Origin: Marinobacter daqiaonensis
GTDB lineage: Bacteria; Pseudomonadota; Gammaproteobacteria; Pseudomonadales; Oleiphilaceae
Length of the DNA stretch: 64,000 bases
Assembly (NCBI RefSeq): GCF_900115285.1
Contig: NZ_FOYW01000001.1
Coordinates: 1,699,371-1,763,370 of the forward strand
Reading direction: 5' to 3'
Below, piece by piece: positions 48,027-57,720 of the stretch (positions are counted from its first letter, which is position 1; every line of letters begins with the position of its first letter). The notes beneath the pieces are model-generated. The model was given only the letters and a program-made list of their open reading frames with translations. It was not told where the DNA came from and did no database searches. Position numbers and translations under genes: made by a program.

Positions 48027-49184
48027 TCAGGGCACCCTCTTTTGCACGGTGGTATCCGTCTCGCCCTGACTGAGGAGTTCGCCAAACAGACGCTCGTATT
48101 CACGGGCCATTCGGGCCGCTGAATATTCTTCGTCGATTCGTTTGCGAGCCTGCTCTGAAAGCTTTCCCGTCAGGTCCGGGGAGTCCAGGAGTTGCTGGCA
48201 GCAGGATGCCAGTGCCGCCGTATCACCCAGAGGCGCCAGCAGTCCGGTCACACCGTGCTCTATCAGTTGGTCGACGCCCGGAATATCATAGGCAACCACC
48301 GGAACCCCCAGAGCCATGGCCTCCATCATGCAGCGGGGAATGCCCTCAAGGGACGAGGTCATGACAAACAGATCAAAGCGAGCCATCAGTTCCAGCCGAT
48401 CGCTTCGGAATCCAAGAAACTCAATCGCGTGACCACTCGCGAGATGGTGCGCCTGGGCTTCCAGATCCCGACGCTGAACTCCATCCCCAAGTAGTTGCAG
48501 CTTTAACGTATCATCACCCTGGTAGAGCCGGTCAAAAGCCTCCAGCAGATCCGGCAGCCCTTTCCGCGGAATCATCTGGCCCACAAAGCCCACTGTTTTA
48601 CACGGGGTATCATGTTCAGCGGGTTCTGATCCAGGTCGCCTGAACTCATCGATTTCCTTCAGGTCGACGCCATTCCGGATAAAGCGGTTTTTCGACGCCG
48701 GCACGCCGAATCGCCTCATATCTGCACAGAGTTCTTCCGAAAGGGGAGCCACCGCATCGAAATACCTCAGAATGTAAGCGCCAATACGAATAAAAGCGGC
48801 CATTTTCAAACCCACCTTACTCGGATAGCCATGAGGGGTACTGACACTACGGATACCAGCCCTCTTTGCTGCCAACAAACCAATAATGTCGGACTTGTAG
48901 CCATGAGTGTGTATGATTTGAATCTGCCGCTGCCGGATAACCTCAACCAGTTGCTCAACCACTGAAAAATCAAAGCGACCTCTCATGGCGAGGTAATGCA
49001 CTTCCCCCGCCTCAGCCGGATAATGCTCCGCCACTGACAGGTCCTGGGCATTGCTCTCCCGGGGAACAGCCAGGTCACAGATAACCCGCTCGTGAACCAG
49101 GTTGTTAGCAAGTGCGAGCACCCAGCGTTCCGCTCCGTAGAAACCCGCCGGGGTTATAAACTGAAGCACTCGGACTTCGCGCAT
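48027..49184 (-). CDS. Glycosyltransferase family 4 protein
   Basis: About 385 residues, beginning REVRVLQFITPAGFYGAERWVL and ending in a GT-B donor domain with TSSLEGIPRCMMEAMALGVPVVAYD. The ATG at 49184 shares one base with the stop of the upstream Wzy gene and has GGAGG 11 bases upstream; the frame opens at 49361 inside that gene. It is followed three bases later by asnB. Confidence 0.92.
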   Translation of the reverse strand: MREVRVLQFITPAGFYGAERWVLALANNLVHERVICDLAVPRESNAQDLSVAEHYPAEAGEVHYLAMRGRFDFSVVEQLVEVIRQRQIQIIHTHGYKSDIIGLLAAKRAGIRSVSTPHGYPSKVGLKMAAFIRIGAYILRYFDAVAPLSEELCADMRRFGVPASKNRFIRNGVDLKEIDEFRRPGSEPAEHDTPCKTVGFVGQMIPRKGLPDLLEAFDRLYQGDDTLKLQLLGDGVQRRDLEAQAHHLASGHAIEFLGFRSDRLELMARFDLFVMTSSLEGIPRCMMEAMALGVPVVAYDIPGVDQLIEHGVTGLLAPLGDTAALASCCQQLLDSPDLTGKLSEQARKRIDEEYSAARMAREYERLFGELLSQGETDTTVQKRVP

Positions 49185-50509
49185 CAGGTGACTACCCTCC
49201 TTCGCAAATGAGTCTTGGCCTTCGTCACCGACTCTGTCGTCAGATGCCGCAAGTAATAGTGATTCGCCGCTACTGCCACCAACAATATCATCCAGTAAAG
49301 AATCTCGGCGCGAAACTGATTGATGAAACTGCCCGCCACCAGGAATCCTAATAGCGCACATTCCAGAGCACGGATCTGGAAGTAGGCGTTGGTATCATTC
49401 AAGGCAAGCACTTGCTTTCTGGCCTTCCTCGATAATCGATAAAGAGATAAAAGCATTGCCACGAAAACCGCAAAGCCTATCCAGCCGACTTCCGAAAGAC
49501 CCTGAAACCAGAGTGAGTGAACACTCTTATTCTTATATTCTTCTCCCAAATAGATTTCAGAAAGCTGATTAAATCCCTGAACTCCCAGCCCGAACGGATG
49601 ATCTTTCATCATATCGAACGTGGTGAGCCAGTAGTTGATCCTACCGGAGCCACTGGTTGCCTGGTCTTCGGGGTTTGTCAACGTCCCCATACGCTCCCAG
49701 AAGCTGTCGTCTGCCAATGACAGGGCGCCACTGATTCCGAGAACCGCAATCATGACAGCCATCGCCCGCTGCCCCTTCTGTCGGTATTTCGAGAACATCA
49801 TAATCAACAAAAAGGCACCACCACTGACAACAACGCCAACGAAGGAGCCACGACTATTAATCAGAACCAGGCCATTAGCTATCAACGCACCACAAATAAC
49901 ACATAGAACCTTTGCTTTTTTATTCCCGAGCCACGCGTAATACATGAGCAGCGCGGCGGCAGGAACCAGCGCCGAAGCTACGCCGTTAGAGTCGGGTGAA
50001 TCTACGAGACCGATCCCTTCTACACGGTTCCCGGAGTTTCTCCCGGTGATCGTCGCCAGGTACCCAATATAGGTTGCACCGATAATATATGCCCATGTCG
50101 CGGCGTGTAACGCAAGTTTCGAATGGAGCAACTTATAAGCAACGAAAATGATCACAATCAATTTAAGATAACTTACCATAAACATATCGTGAACCGCTGG
50201 CCGTTGCGCATAAAAACCCACAACATAGAAAACAAACAACAGAATCACCATCCACTTAAAAACCGGCTGCTTACTCCACGGAGAAATTTCGCTATAATGC
50301 TTATATCTCATGGCCAGGGCCATAATCATCAGCACAGCGCTAAAAAAAGAATAGCTAACTCCTGGAATTTCCGCTGACCACCAGCGGTCATCAGGGTTCA
50401 GGAAATAAATCAGCTGATATAACAAAAATGACGACATACCACTGTATGTCAAGGTCGCTACAACCCCACCGGTGTACACCATTAAAAACAGTAGAGCGAA
50501 TTTAGACAT
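49184..50509 (-). CDS. O-antigen ligase / Wzy-family polymerase
   Basis: 441-residue polytopic membrane protein with about 11 helices and a large periplasmic loop. The N-terminus (FLNPDDRWW after the first helices) resembles the exosortase A-associated O-glycosylation ligase group. The C-terminal half has the Wzy_C-type GRINYWLTTFDMMKDHPFGLGVQGFN motif. It either polymerises repeat units or links glycan to an acceptor. AT-richer than its neighbours, as is usual for Wzy genes. Confidence 0.85.
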   Translation of the reverse strand: MSKFALLFLMVYTGGVVATLTYSGMSSFLLYQLIYFLNPDDRWWSAEIPGVSYSFFSAVLMIMALAMRYKHYSEISPWSKQPVFKWMVILLFVFYVVGFYAQRPAVHDMFMVSYLKLIVIIFVAYKLLHSKLALHAATWAYIIGATYIGYLATITGRNSGNRVEGIGLVDSPDSNGVASALVPAAALLMYYAWLGNKKAKVLCVICGALIANGLVLINSRGSFVGVVVSGGAFLLIMMFSKYRQKGQRAMAVMIAVLGISGALSLADDSFWERMGTLTNPEDQATSGSGRINYWLTTFDMMKDHPFGLGVQGFNQLSEIYLGEEYKNKSVHSLWFQGLSEVGWIGFAVFVAMLLSLYRLSRKARKQVLALNDTNAYFQIRALECALLGFLVAGSFINQFRAEILYWMILLVAVAANHYYLRHLTTESVTKAKTHLRRRVVT

Positions 50510-50533
50510 AGGAATACCAGCTGTCCCTGAAAA

Positions 50534-51430
50534 TCATTTTGATTCGATTCTTTGCGCCAGCCATTTACGATATCTCTGGCGGTATGCCGATAATCGCCAG
50601 CGATATTGTATCTGAATCTCACCGATGACTTTTTGATGCAAACGATAGTATGAAACGAGCCACGATGGCACTGAATAATTCGTAGGGGCCACGTCGTAAC
50701 CCAATGAATCAAGGATCGGAGCACACACAGAGTCAACCACCCGGATCTGATGGCCGGACAACTTGTTTTCCCACTTTCGTGTCATTGCCGAGTCCGGGGC
50801 CTCGAACGCCTTCTTATTTTCCCGGGTTGTCTTGATAAACCCCTTCTGCTTGCTGTAATCAAGCATTGACTTGTCGAACGGGACGCCCAAAAAGTCACAA
50901 ACGGTCTCAAGGGTCTGTTGCTGGTTTAGAACAAGATCTTCGAACCGAAGCTTGAGTACATGGTTCGGCAACGTCTCGTGAAAGCGCATTTGTGCCTCTA
51001 CTTCCCGCTTCCAGCGCTGAGCCCCGGTGTAGGCGTTGGTGCCGAGTCCCCATTTATTCTCCATATAGGAGTTCACCACGGCCCGTGCGTCTCGAAAAAT
51101 TATGATAAAACGAGCCTGGGGCAAAAACTGCTTCAAGTCTGCAAGATAGGTGGTCAACTCCGGATCCTTCAGGCCCCAAATGGTTTTGTTTTCAGCGGCC
51201 ATCAGCTCGTCCAATGATTTTCCGGTCGCGAGCTTTACGGAGTGACTGATCCCCTCCCTGATTGCCTCGGGGGAGGCGCCCGGGGTGAATACCGACCGGA
51301 CAGAAACCTCATTCTTGATAAAGATATCGGGGTGCGCACTCAACATTCGGCACAGCAATGTGGTTCCAGAACGCTGCGTTCCGATCAGGAAAACCGGTGA
51401 ATGCATGCTGCCAGGTTTGCTAGATGACAT
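50534..51430 (-). CDS. Sulfotransferase domain protein
   Basis: 298 residues with the phosphosulfate loop FLIGTQRSGTTLL (14-26) and the 3'-phosphate motif FIIIFRDARAVVNSYM. A clear ribosome-binding site (AGGAAG) precedes the ATG. It lies three bases after the GT2 gene and 24 bases before the Wzy gene. Probably sulfates the nascent lipid-linked oligosaccharide in the cytoplasm. Confidence 0.9.
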   Translation of the reverse strand: MSSSKPGSMHSPVFLIGTQRSGTTLLCRMLSAHPDIFIKNEVSVRSVFTPGASPEAIREGISHSVKLATGKSLDELMAAENKTIWGLKDPELTTYLADLKQFLPQARFIIIFRDARAVVNSYMENKWGLGTNAYTGAQRWKREVEAQMRFHETLPNHVLKLRFEDLVLNQQQTLETVCDFLGVPFDKSMLDYSKQKGFIKTTRENKKAFEAPDSAMTRKWENKLSGHQIRVVDSVCAPILDSLGYDVAPTNYSVPSWLVSYYRLHQKVIGEIQIQYRWRLSAYRQRYRKWLAQRIESK

Positions 51431-51433
51431 AGT

Positions 51434-52603
51434 TCAGCTTCCTTCCTTTGAGCGCACATTTGTCCAGGCCACCTGCGTATCCCCTCGCAAGGCACGCAGA
51501 ATGCCCTTAAGTGAATACAGGTTCACCATCACGAAGTAATAGGGCACAGAAACCCAGGCTGGCAGTGCATTCTTGTCCCGCGCCAGATGGCCCGTGACCG
51601 CCAGCAGCAGCAACAGTACCGCCCCCAGGGTAACCAGCTGGAATAACACGAATCCCTGCGTGGCCAACAAGGCACTGCCGATTGCCGCCAGGACGAGGAA
51701 CAGCGGAATGAGCCAGCGCAGAAACTTGTGAGAGACTACCTGCCACGCAAAAACTCCGGTTCGCGCAGGATTCATGGTTTCTTTCACCCGCATCAGGCCG
51801 CGGATACTGCGGTTGACGATGCGCTCCTTGCGGGCAATCTCCCGGTCAAAATCGCCGGCGGTTTCCTCGAAGCACCTTGCTTCCGAATCGAATACGCCGC
51901 GGTAGCCTTTGGCGATAATCTGAAGCGGATTGACGAAATCATTGATGTCTTTCTGCTGCAGGGGCTCCCAGAGCCGGGAGCGGATGGCGTATATCGCACC
52001 GTCCCCACCCACAACGGAGTGAAGGCGCGATTCCATGCTCTTGATGGCGAGCTCGTACTTCCAGTAGAGATTCTCATTGCGGGCACTGGCGCCCGAGTCC
52101 GAGTCGGTATAGAGCGCGGCGCCCACCACGTAGCCCACCTGCTCGTCGGCGAAATTCCGTACCAGCCTGCCGATCGCATCCGGGGCATACATGGCATTGG
52201 CGTCACTGAACACGGTGATGTCGGTCGAGACCTGCTCCATGGCCATGTTGAGGCCCATGGTCTTGCCAAGCCGGCCCTCCTGACGAATCAGTTTTACCCC
52301 CTGAGACGCGAATTCCCGGACGATGTCGTCGGTACCATCATCGGAGCCATCGGAGACCACCAGGATGGTCAGCCGGTCACGGGGATAGTCCAGGGCGAGC
52401 GCGTTCTCGAGCTTGTCGCGGATGATCGCCGCCTCGTTATAGCAGGAGATGATCAGAGTAACCGAAGGCGTGGCATCACCGCGCCGGTGCGTGACATCGG
52501 GTCTGCCAAGGGTCATCAGCCACAATGCCAGGGGGTATCCCCCGTAGACGTAGAGTGGGACCATCAGGCACAGGATGGTAACGGCCATGAGCACAGCGGT
52601 CAT
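51434..52603 (-). CDS. Membrane glycosyltransferase family 2
   Basis: 389 residues. An N-terminal helix is followed by a GT-A domain with LIISCYNEAAIIRDKLENAL, VVSDGSDDGTDDI and FSDANAMY, and a QxxRW-like region (RKERIVNRSIRGL) is followed by three C-terminal helices. This is the layout of processive or polyprenyl-linked GT2 enzymes. It overlaps the FemAB gene by four bases. Confidence 0.9.
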   Translation of the reverse strand: MTAVLMAVTILCLMVPLYVYGGYPLALWLMTLGRPDVTHRRGDATPSVTLIISCYNEAAIIRDKLENALALDYPRDRLTILVVSDGSDDGTDDIVREFASQGVKLIRQEGRLGKTMGLNMAMEQVSTDITVFSDANAMYAPDAIGRLVRNFADEQVGYVVGAALYTDSDSGASARNENLYWKYELAIKSMESRLHSVVGGDGAIYAIRSRLWEPLQQKDINDFVNPLQIIAKGYRGVFDSEARCFEETAGDFDREIARKERIVNRSIRGLMRVKETMNPARTGVFAWQVVSHKFLRWLIPLFLVLAAIGSALLATQGFVLFQLVTLGAVLLLLLAVTGHLARDKNALPAWVSVPYYFVMVNLYSLKGILRALRGDTQVAWTNVRSKEGS

Positions 52604-53676
52604 AGGCTGATGTACCTCCGCACGGCCGGGCCCAGTGTGTTGGCCAGGGGCAGCGGCAGTCTCTGCCAGGTGTTCTCCGCGAACGCCCTGAGCTTTCCGC
52701 CGTGGCCGGAAGCCTGGCTGTCCGCCTCACGGGGCTCGCCATCCGGGTCCAGGTCCAGCCAGCGCAGCTCGTGGGGCTCGGCGCCCCACTGCTTCTTGAA
52801 ACGGTAGGTACCTTCGTCGGGGGTTGAGCGGCCAAAATCGAACAGCCGGCAGCCCCGGTCCGTAACATGTTCAAGCAACTGCCAGTAAAGCAGCATGTTC
52901 GGCGCCAGCCGGTTGTACTCCGGTAGCGTCGACGCCCAGGGAATGCAGGCGCGCTGTCCGTTCAGCAGCACGATACCCGCGCCCACTGTCTGGTTCTCCA
53001 GCCGTACCAGTCCAACCAGCAACTGGTCACCGTAGGCCCGTTGCAGGGCCAGGAACCAGCCAAGGCTGTGCACGGGTGAACCGAGCCGGTGCATGTTGGC
53101 GGCAAAGACCGGGTAAAACGCCCTGATGGCCTCGGGGCTGCTGGTCACCTCACCGATCAGGCCATTCTTCTCCGCCTTTCGGATCTGGCTTCTGAGCTTG
53201 GGCTTGTAGCTCTTGAACAGTGCGTCGCTGCTCTGGGGCAGAGGGCACAGCATACTCACTTTCGGGGCTTTGGCCGCGCCTTCCTCGTCCAGTTTCGGAC
53301 CGGGCAGCCTTAATCTCAGGCCTTTGCCGCCCCGCTCCCGGACCAGGCCCTGGGCCGCCGCTCTCAGTGCTGTCGAGGCTGCATGACTGCTGGCCAGGGG
53401 GCCTCCCAGATCACAGAAAGGCAGTGACACCCAGTGGGCGCCCAGGAAAGGTATGCGAAACTCGCACAGGGGCAGTACCCCCACCAGGTTACCGTTGGGG
53501 GTCATGGCCAGAACACACCAGCCACGGTGCCCGTAGGCGCGTGCGACACTTTCGAGCCAGGCAAGCCGGTGGTATCCCGTCCCTTCCGGGTGGCGACTGA
53601 CGTAATCGTCCCATCCCGCCGCCAGGGCTTCCCTGAGGCCGGTTACCACGGCCTCCACATCCCCCGCCCCTGCCAT
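52600..53676 (-). CDS. FemAB-related acyltransferase of XrtA clusters
   Basis: About 358 residues with two GNAT-like halves. It has the FemAB-type blocks GYHRLAWLESVARAYGH near the N-terminus and LFDFGRSTPDEGTYRFKKQWG near the C-terminus. The second block is the hallmark of the PEP-CTERM-associated FemAB family. FemAB proteins use aminoacyl-tRNA to add amino acids; here the acceptor could be a sugar amine. The ATG at 53676 has AAGGAG six bases upstream; longer frames run back into the previous gene. Confidence 0.85.
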   Translation of the reverse strand: MAGAGDVEAVVTGLREALAAGWDDYVSRHPEGTGYHRLAWLESVARAYGHRGWCVLAMTPNGNLVGVLPLCEFRIPFLGAHWVSLPFCDLGGPLASSHAASTALRAAAQGLVRERGGKGLRLRLPGPKLDEEGAAKAPKVSMLCPLPQSSDALFKSYKPKLRSQIRKAEKNGLIGEVTSSPEAIRAFYPVFAANMHRLGSPVHSLGWFLALQRAYGDQLLVGLVRLENQTVGAGIVLLNGQRACIPWASTLPEYNRLAPNMLLYWQLLEHVTDRGCRLFDFGRSTPDEGTYRFKKQWGAEPHELRWLDLDPDGEPREADSQASGHGGKLRAFAENTWQRLPLPLANTLGPAVRRYISL

Positions 53677-53686
53677 GTACTGCTCC

Positions 53687-54814
53687 TTAGCGCCCATAAT
53701 TTGCTCCGGGCTCCCGCAACCACTGCTGTTTTGCCTCTCGCAGGGCGTTTTCCAGTCTGAGCTTGAACCGGGGCCGCTGCAGGGCAACCTGGACCAGTTG
53801 ACGATGAAACCGCCCCAGGTTGGATTTGTAACGCTCATCGCCGCCCATGAAATCGTAGTAGTGAAAGCCGTGGTGGCGGTAATCTTCAATACACAGGCTG
53901 TGGCCCAGTAGCCCGGGTTTCAGCTTGTTGTCGGTTTCCGTGCGCATACCGCCCAGATAGAAATACACCACCTGGTTGTGCAACAAGTTATAGAAAGAGG
54001 CGATCACGTCGTCACCCGCACGCACGGAGACCAGGTCCACCCCGCCCAGGGGCCACTGGGCCTTGATCAGGCTGCGGTGAAACCGGACGAAATCCGGATT
54101 GGCGAATCCGCTCTCGTCGGGCCCGCTGCCCCAGCGCTCCAGGTGCCGTGGACCGATACTGTCGAACACGGCAAGTGCCTCGGTCACGGTGTCCGGGCGC
54201 ACCAGCTCCACCTCGCCCCGGTTTTCATAGAGCCGATGGGCCCGGTTGATCTGGTAGCGGGTATTGCGGGAGAGCGTGTCCAGGTAATGCTGTCCGCCAG
54301 CCCGTAACTGGTTCAGGTCCACGCCGTAGCAGGGGGCCTCCCAGCGGACATGCTTGTGCAAGCCCATGCTGGTGGCGTAGAAATCCGCCTCGTCCGCATC
54401 TATGGCGCCGATCACGAATTCATCCCAGCTGTTTTCCTGGCGTTTGAGGAAAGACAGGCAGGCCGCGGCCACCTCCCGGTCACGACCGTGTTCCGCCAGG
54501 AAGCCGTTGTACTCGATCCAGATCTGATCGAGTGCCTTGCTGCCAGTCTGGTGCAGGCGCAGGCATCGCGAGCGCAGAACGCCATGGCGGCGTTCGTCCG
54601 ACGCCACCAGCATCCCGAGCCCGACCAGACGGTCGGATTCTGTCACCCGTAATACCCGCACATTGGGCCGGTACACCGCGAGCCAGTGCCCCAGCCATTG
54701 CCAGGACAGGAAAACGGTCGGGGTCGACCGGCTCTCCAGGTCTTCCCATTCCTCCCGGAGAGATTCCGGATCGGTAATGGCGTATTGGGTAACCTGCAGC
54801 TTACCTGCTGTCAT
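53687..54814 (-). CDS. GNAT / CelD-BcsL family acyltransferase
   Basis: 375 residues of the acetyltransferase_6 type, with VFLSWQWLGHWLAVY near the N-terminus and a second GNAT half containing ASFYNLLHNQVVYFYLGGM and FDFMGGDERYK-like sequence (YYDFMGGDERYKSNLG). It is a second, unrelated-in-detail member of the same superfamily next to the FemAB gene. It probably acylates a sugar or aminosugar. It lies 30 bases after the carbamoyltransferase gene. Confidence 0.85.
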   Translation of the reverse strand: MTAGKLQVTQYAITDPESLREEWEDLESRSTPTVFLSWQWLGHWLAVYRPNVRVLRVTESDRLVGLGMLVASDERRHGVLRSRCLRLHQTGSKALDQIWIEYNGFLAEHGRDREVAAACLSFLKRQENSWDEFVIGAIDADEADFYATSMGLHKHVRWEAPCYGVDLNQLRAGGQHYLDTLSRNTRYQINRAHRLYENRGEVELVRPDTVTEALAVFDSIGPRHLERWGSGPDESGFANPDFVRFHRSLIKAQWPLGGVDLVSVRAGDDVIASFYNLLHNQVVYFYLGGMRTETDNKLKPGLLGHSLCIEDYRHHGFHYYDFMGGDERYKSNLGRFHRQLVQVALQRPRFKLRLENALREAKQQWLREPGANYGR

Positions 54815-54844
54815 CAGCGTCCTGCTCCGCCCGCTGGTTAAAAG

Positions 54845-56671
54845 TCAGTGTGCCGGAGTCGGCTGTTTGACCAGGAAAGGCCCGATCGCCAGATAGTCCA
54901 GGGCACCCTGAACAAAAGCACGCACCGCATCTTCCGGTGAGTTGACGATGGGCTCCTCGTGCATGTTGAAGCTGGTATTGATCAGGCTCGGGATACCACT
55001 GAGCTTCTCGTACTCCTTGAGAATGTCGTAGTAACCCGGGTTCACCTCACGTTGCACCAGTTGCGGCCTCGCGGTGCCATCCACATGGACGGCAGCGGGG
55101 CAGTTTTCCCTCATGAACTCCGTACAGTCAAAGGTGATGGTCATGAATTCCGCGGCGTGTTCGGCACCCCTGATGTTGTGATAGCACTTCTCGCGGGCTT
55201 CATAGAGCGTTACCGGCGCGAAGGGCATGAATTCCGTTCGGCCCAGCCGCTTGTTGAGCCACTGGTTCACTTCCGGCTCCCGGGCGTGATAGAGAATCGA
55301 GCGGTTGCCCAGGGCGCGGGGGCCATACTCCATGCGCCCATCGAAACGGGCGACCACTTCGCCGCTGTGGATCAGCGCCGCCACTTCCGCCGCCAGGTTG
55401 TTGGGCCGCGTATAGCTCAGCCCCTCCGCCTCAAGGGCACTGGCGATCTGCTGTTCCGTATAATCCGGGCCGAAATAGGCACTGCTGATGGTGTTTTTAA
55501 CGCCACCGGGCCAGCTGTGGTAAAGGGCTGCTCCGGTTCCACAGCCGCCATCCCCCATGTTGGGATAGACGAAAATGTTATTCACGCCCTCGATCTCGAA
55601 GATCCGCTGGTTCAGCTTGACGTTGGCGGTCACGCCGCCGGACAGCACCACGGTGTCAATGCCGGTCTTTTCGACCCAGTGGCGAACATAGTTGGTGGCC
55701 ACAACCTCGAGAACGTACTGGTAGGCCGCGGCTACATCAATCTTGGGGAACTTCGAGGCAAGGTACCGGGAGAAATAGACGTTATTGGCTTCGTAGATGC
55801 GGAAATCCCCCGGCGTCTGCTCGATACGGCCCAGCAGGATATCACCCAGGATGCGGGGATCACCGTAGGACGCCAGACCGACAATCTTGCCCTCGTGCCG
55901 GCTTGGCTTGAAGCCGAGACTGGACGTGACATGCTCATACAGGGTGCCGAGGGAATTCGGGTAGCTGATGCCATGGAGACGGTGGATCTTGCCGTCCCGG
56001 CCTTCGCTGACCGAACCCGCAAGACCAGAGCCATAGCCGTCGAGAGTGATGCAGAGCGCCCTCTCAAAGCCGCTGCACAGGTAGCTGTTGGCGGCATGGG
56101 ACAGGTGATGATCCATGCGTTTGACCGGGTTTTGCCATCCCATTTCCCGCAGGCCGTCGTTCAGGGCGGCTTCCCAGTGCTGGAAAGAGGCGGTCGCATT
56201 CTCGCCCCATCGACTTGAACTCTTTAGAGCTGCACTGTTGGATGCAAGCTTCTGCGCCCCAGCCATTGAATAATAGGAATTGTGTAAAAGACTTTTCTCC
56301 ATCATGGCATTGGGGTGCTGCAACCCGTGAATGGGCTCATTCCGGTCAGGCACCATGCCCTGGGCGTCCTTGACCTGCCGCCCCAGGTCGGCTGGTTCAA
56401 AGGCACGGATAAAGTGGCGCTCTTCTTCAAGATTCTTATTGAAAAGCCTGGCTTCGTTCTCCCAGGTCAGAAACGGATAACACACCAGGTCAAAATCACT
56501 CATCTTGCTGCCGGTGTATTCCAGGGCCTTCTCAAGAGCGAGCCGGGGGAAGCCGTCCTGCTGCTTCACGCGGGAAAAACGCTCCTCGCCGGCCGCAAAC
56601 AGGATCTCCCCGTCTTCGACAACGGAAACGGTGGAATCCTTGTCGAGGGGCGAAATACCAAGCACTTTCAT
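54845..56671 (-). CDS. NodU/TobZ-type carbamoyltransferase
   Basis: 608 residues. The N-terminal Kae1-like domain begins VLGISPLDKDSTVSVV and has the metal-binding DHHLSHAANSY and the nucleotide motif LSGGVTANVKLNQ. The C-terminal YrdC-like domain contains EYGPRALGNRSIL. The enzyme uses carbamoyl phosphate and ATP to carbamoylate a hydroxyl, here probably on the exopolysaccharide. It overlaps the deacetylase gene upstream by four bases. Confidence 0.92.
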   Translation of the reverse strand: MKVLGISPLDKDSTVSVVEDGEILFAAGEERFSRVKQQDGFPRLALEKALEYTGSKMSDFDLVCYPFLTWENEARLFNKNLEEERHFIRAFEPADLGRQVKDAQGMVPDRNEPIHGLQHPNAMMEKSLLHNSYYSMAGAQKLASNSAALKSSSRWGENATASFQHWEAALNDGLREMGWQNPVKRMDHHLSHAANSYLCSGFERALCITLDGYGSGLAGSVSEGRDGKIHRLHGISYPNSLGTLYEHVTSSLGFKPSRHEGKIVGLASYGDPRILGDILLGRIEQTPGDFRIYEANNVYFSRYLASKFPKIDVAAAYQYVLEVVATNYVRHWVEKTGIDTVVLSGGVTANVKLNQRIFEIEGVNNIFVYPNMGDGGCGTGAALYHSWPGGVKNTISSAYFGPDYTEQQIASALEAEGLSYTRPNNLAAEVAALIHSGEVVARFDGRMEYGPRALGNRSILYHAREPEVNQWLNKRLGRTEFMPFAPVTLYEAREKCYHNIRGAEHAAEFMTITFDCTEFMRENCPAAVHVDGTARPQLVQREVNPGYYDILKEYEKLSGIPSLINTSFNMHEEPIVNSPEDAVRAFVQGALDYLAIGPFLVKQPTPAH

Positions 56672-57663
56672 GCAAACTTCTCCATCAGCGTCTTGAGGCG
56701 GGTGGGGGTTGTTGCCTGACCACCCAGGTCCTTGAAAAAGAAATCGAAATATTGCCGGAAGGCACCAAGGAAGGTTTTCAGCTCTTCCTCATTCCGCACG
56801 TAGCTTGTATGGCCTGGCACCACGCTGGGGCTGTGAAAGCTCCAGGTAAAGGTCCTGCACCCCTGTTCATACAGGGCCCGGGTCACCTTGATGTGCTCTC
56901 TGGGCGTAAAGCCTTCCGGCGACAGCATCAGCCGGTCGACTGCTCCCAGGCGTGAGAGGACGCCCGGCGCCCTGAAGCGCTTGAATCTCATGGCCAACTC
57001 GAAAAGCGGCACGGAGAGCGGACCACCCCAGCCCACGAAACCGCCGGTCACCGGCAGTTCCAGTACACGCCGCTCCGCCGGGCCATACCAGAACGGCCAG
57101 GCATCGTAATAGCGATAATCCGGGCCACCGTCGCCCCTGGCGTCCAGGGGCGGGCATACGGAAAGGTCGATATCGAACCCCAGCGCTTCCAGTGTCGTGG
57201 TGGTGTTGGGGCCATAGCCGTACCGGCCGGCCTTGTAGATGCGGGGGGCCTCGCCGAATGCGTCAGCGATCGTATCCCGCAACACGGTCAGCTTCTCCCG
57301 TTCCAGTTCCGCTGGCAGGTTTCCCGGATACATATTGGACCGGCTCATGGCTTCCCTGACCGGCGGATTCACCCAGGGATGGAGGTGGGCGCCGATCTCG
57401 CATTGCCCGGCGTCCAGAAAACGCTTCAGGGGAGCGACGCTTCGCTCCTGGCTGGCAATGGAATAGTCCACTACGTAACAGGGGGCCACGCCATACTCGT
57501 TGAAAATATCCTGGGCGCGATGGATATGATCCATGGCGGTCACGGCCGTGGCCTCGGGGTCCGGTTCGGCGTTCCAGTCGAACTCTTCCTCGGTATCGAT
57601 CACAACCATCAGTTGCGGCGGAGTGTCCTCCGGGAGACTGATTCTTTGTCGGTTCTCGAACAC
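56668..57663 (-). CDS. Polysaccharide deacetylase family protein
   Basis: 331 residues in the NodB-like fold group. VVIDTEEEFDW supplies the catalytic/metal Asp, and EIGAHLHPW the two metal-binding His. The SFHSPS motif near the C-terminus provides the last active-site His. No signal peptide is seen, so it may act in the cytoplasm on sugar intermediates. Deacetylases of this type are standard in XrtA exopolysaccharide clusters. Coupled to the carbamoyltransferase gene. Confidence 0.88.
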   Translation of the reverse strand: MFENRQRISLPEDTPPQLMVVIDTEEEFDWNAEPDPEATAVTAMDHIHRAQDIFNEYGVAPCYVVDYSIASQERSVAPLKRFLDAGQCEIGAHLHPWVNPPVREAMSRSNMYPGNLPAELEREKLTVLRDTIADAFGEAPRIYKAGRYGYGPNTTTTLEALGFDIDLSVCPPLDARGDGGPDYRYYDAWPFWYGPAERRVLELPVTGGFVGWGGPLSVPLFELAMRFKRFRAPGVLSRLGAVDRLMLSPEGFTPREHIKVTRALYEQGCRTFTWSFHSPSVVPGHTSYVRNEEELKTFLGAFRQYFDFFFKDLGGQATTPTRLKTLMEKFA

Positions 57664-57720
57664 TGCATCTTCCCTGTTAGTTCGCCGGCGGTGAGCCCGG
57701 CCAGTTATATCTCTCGACAG

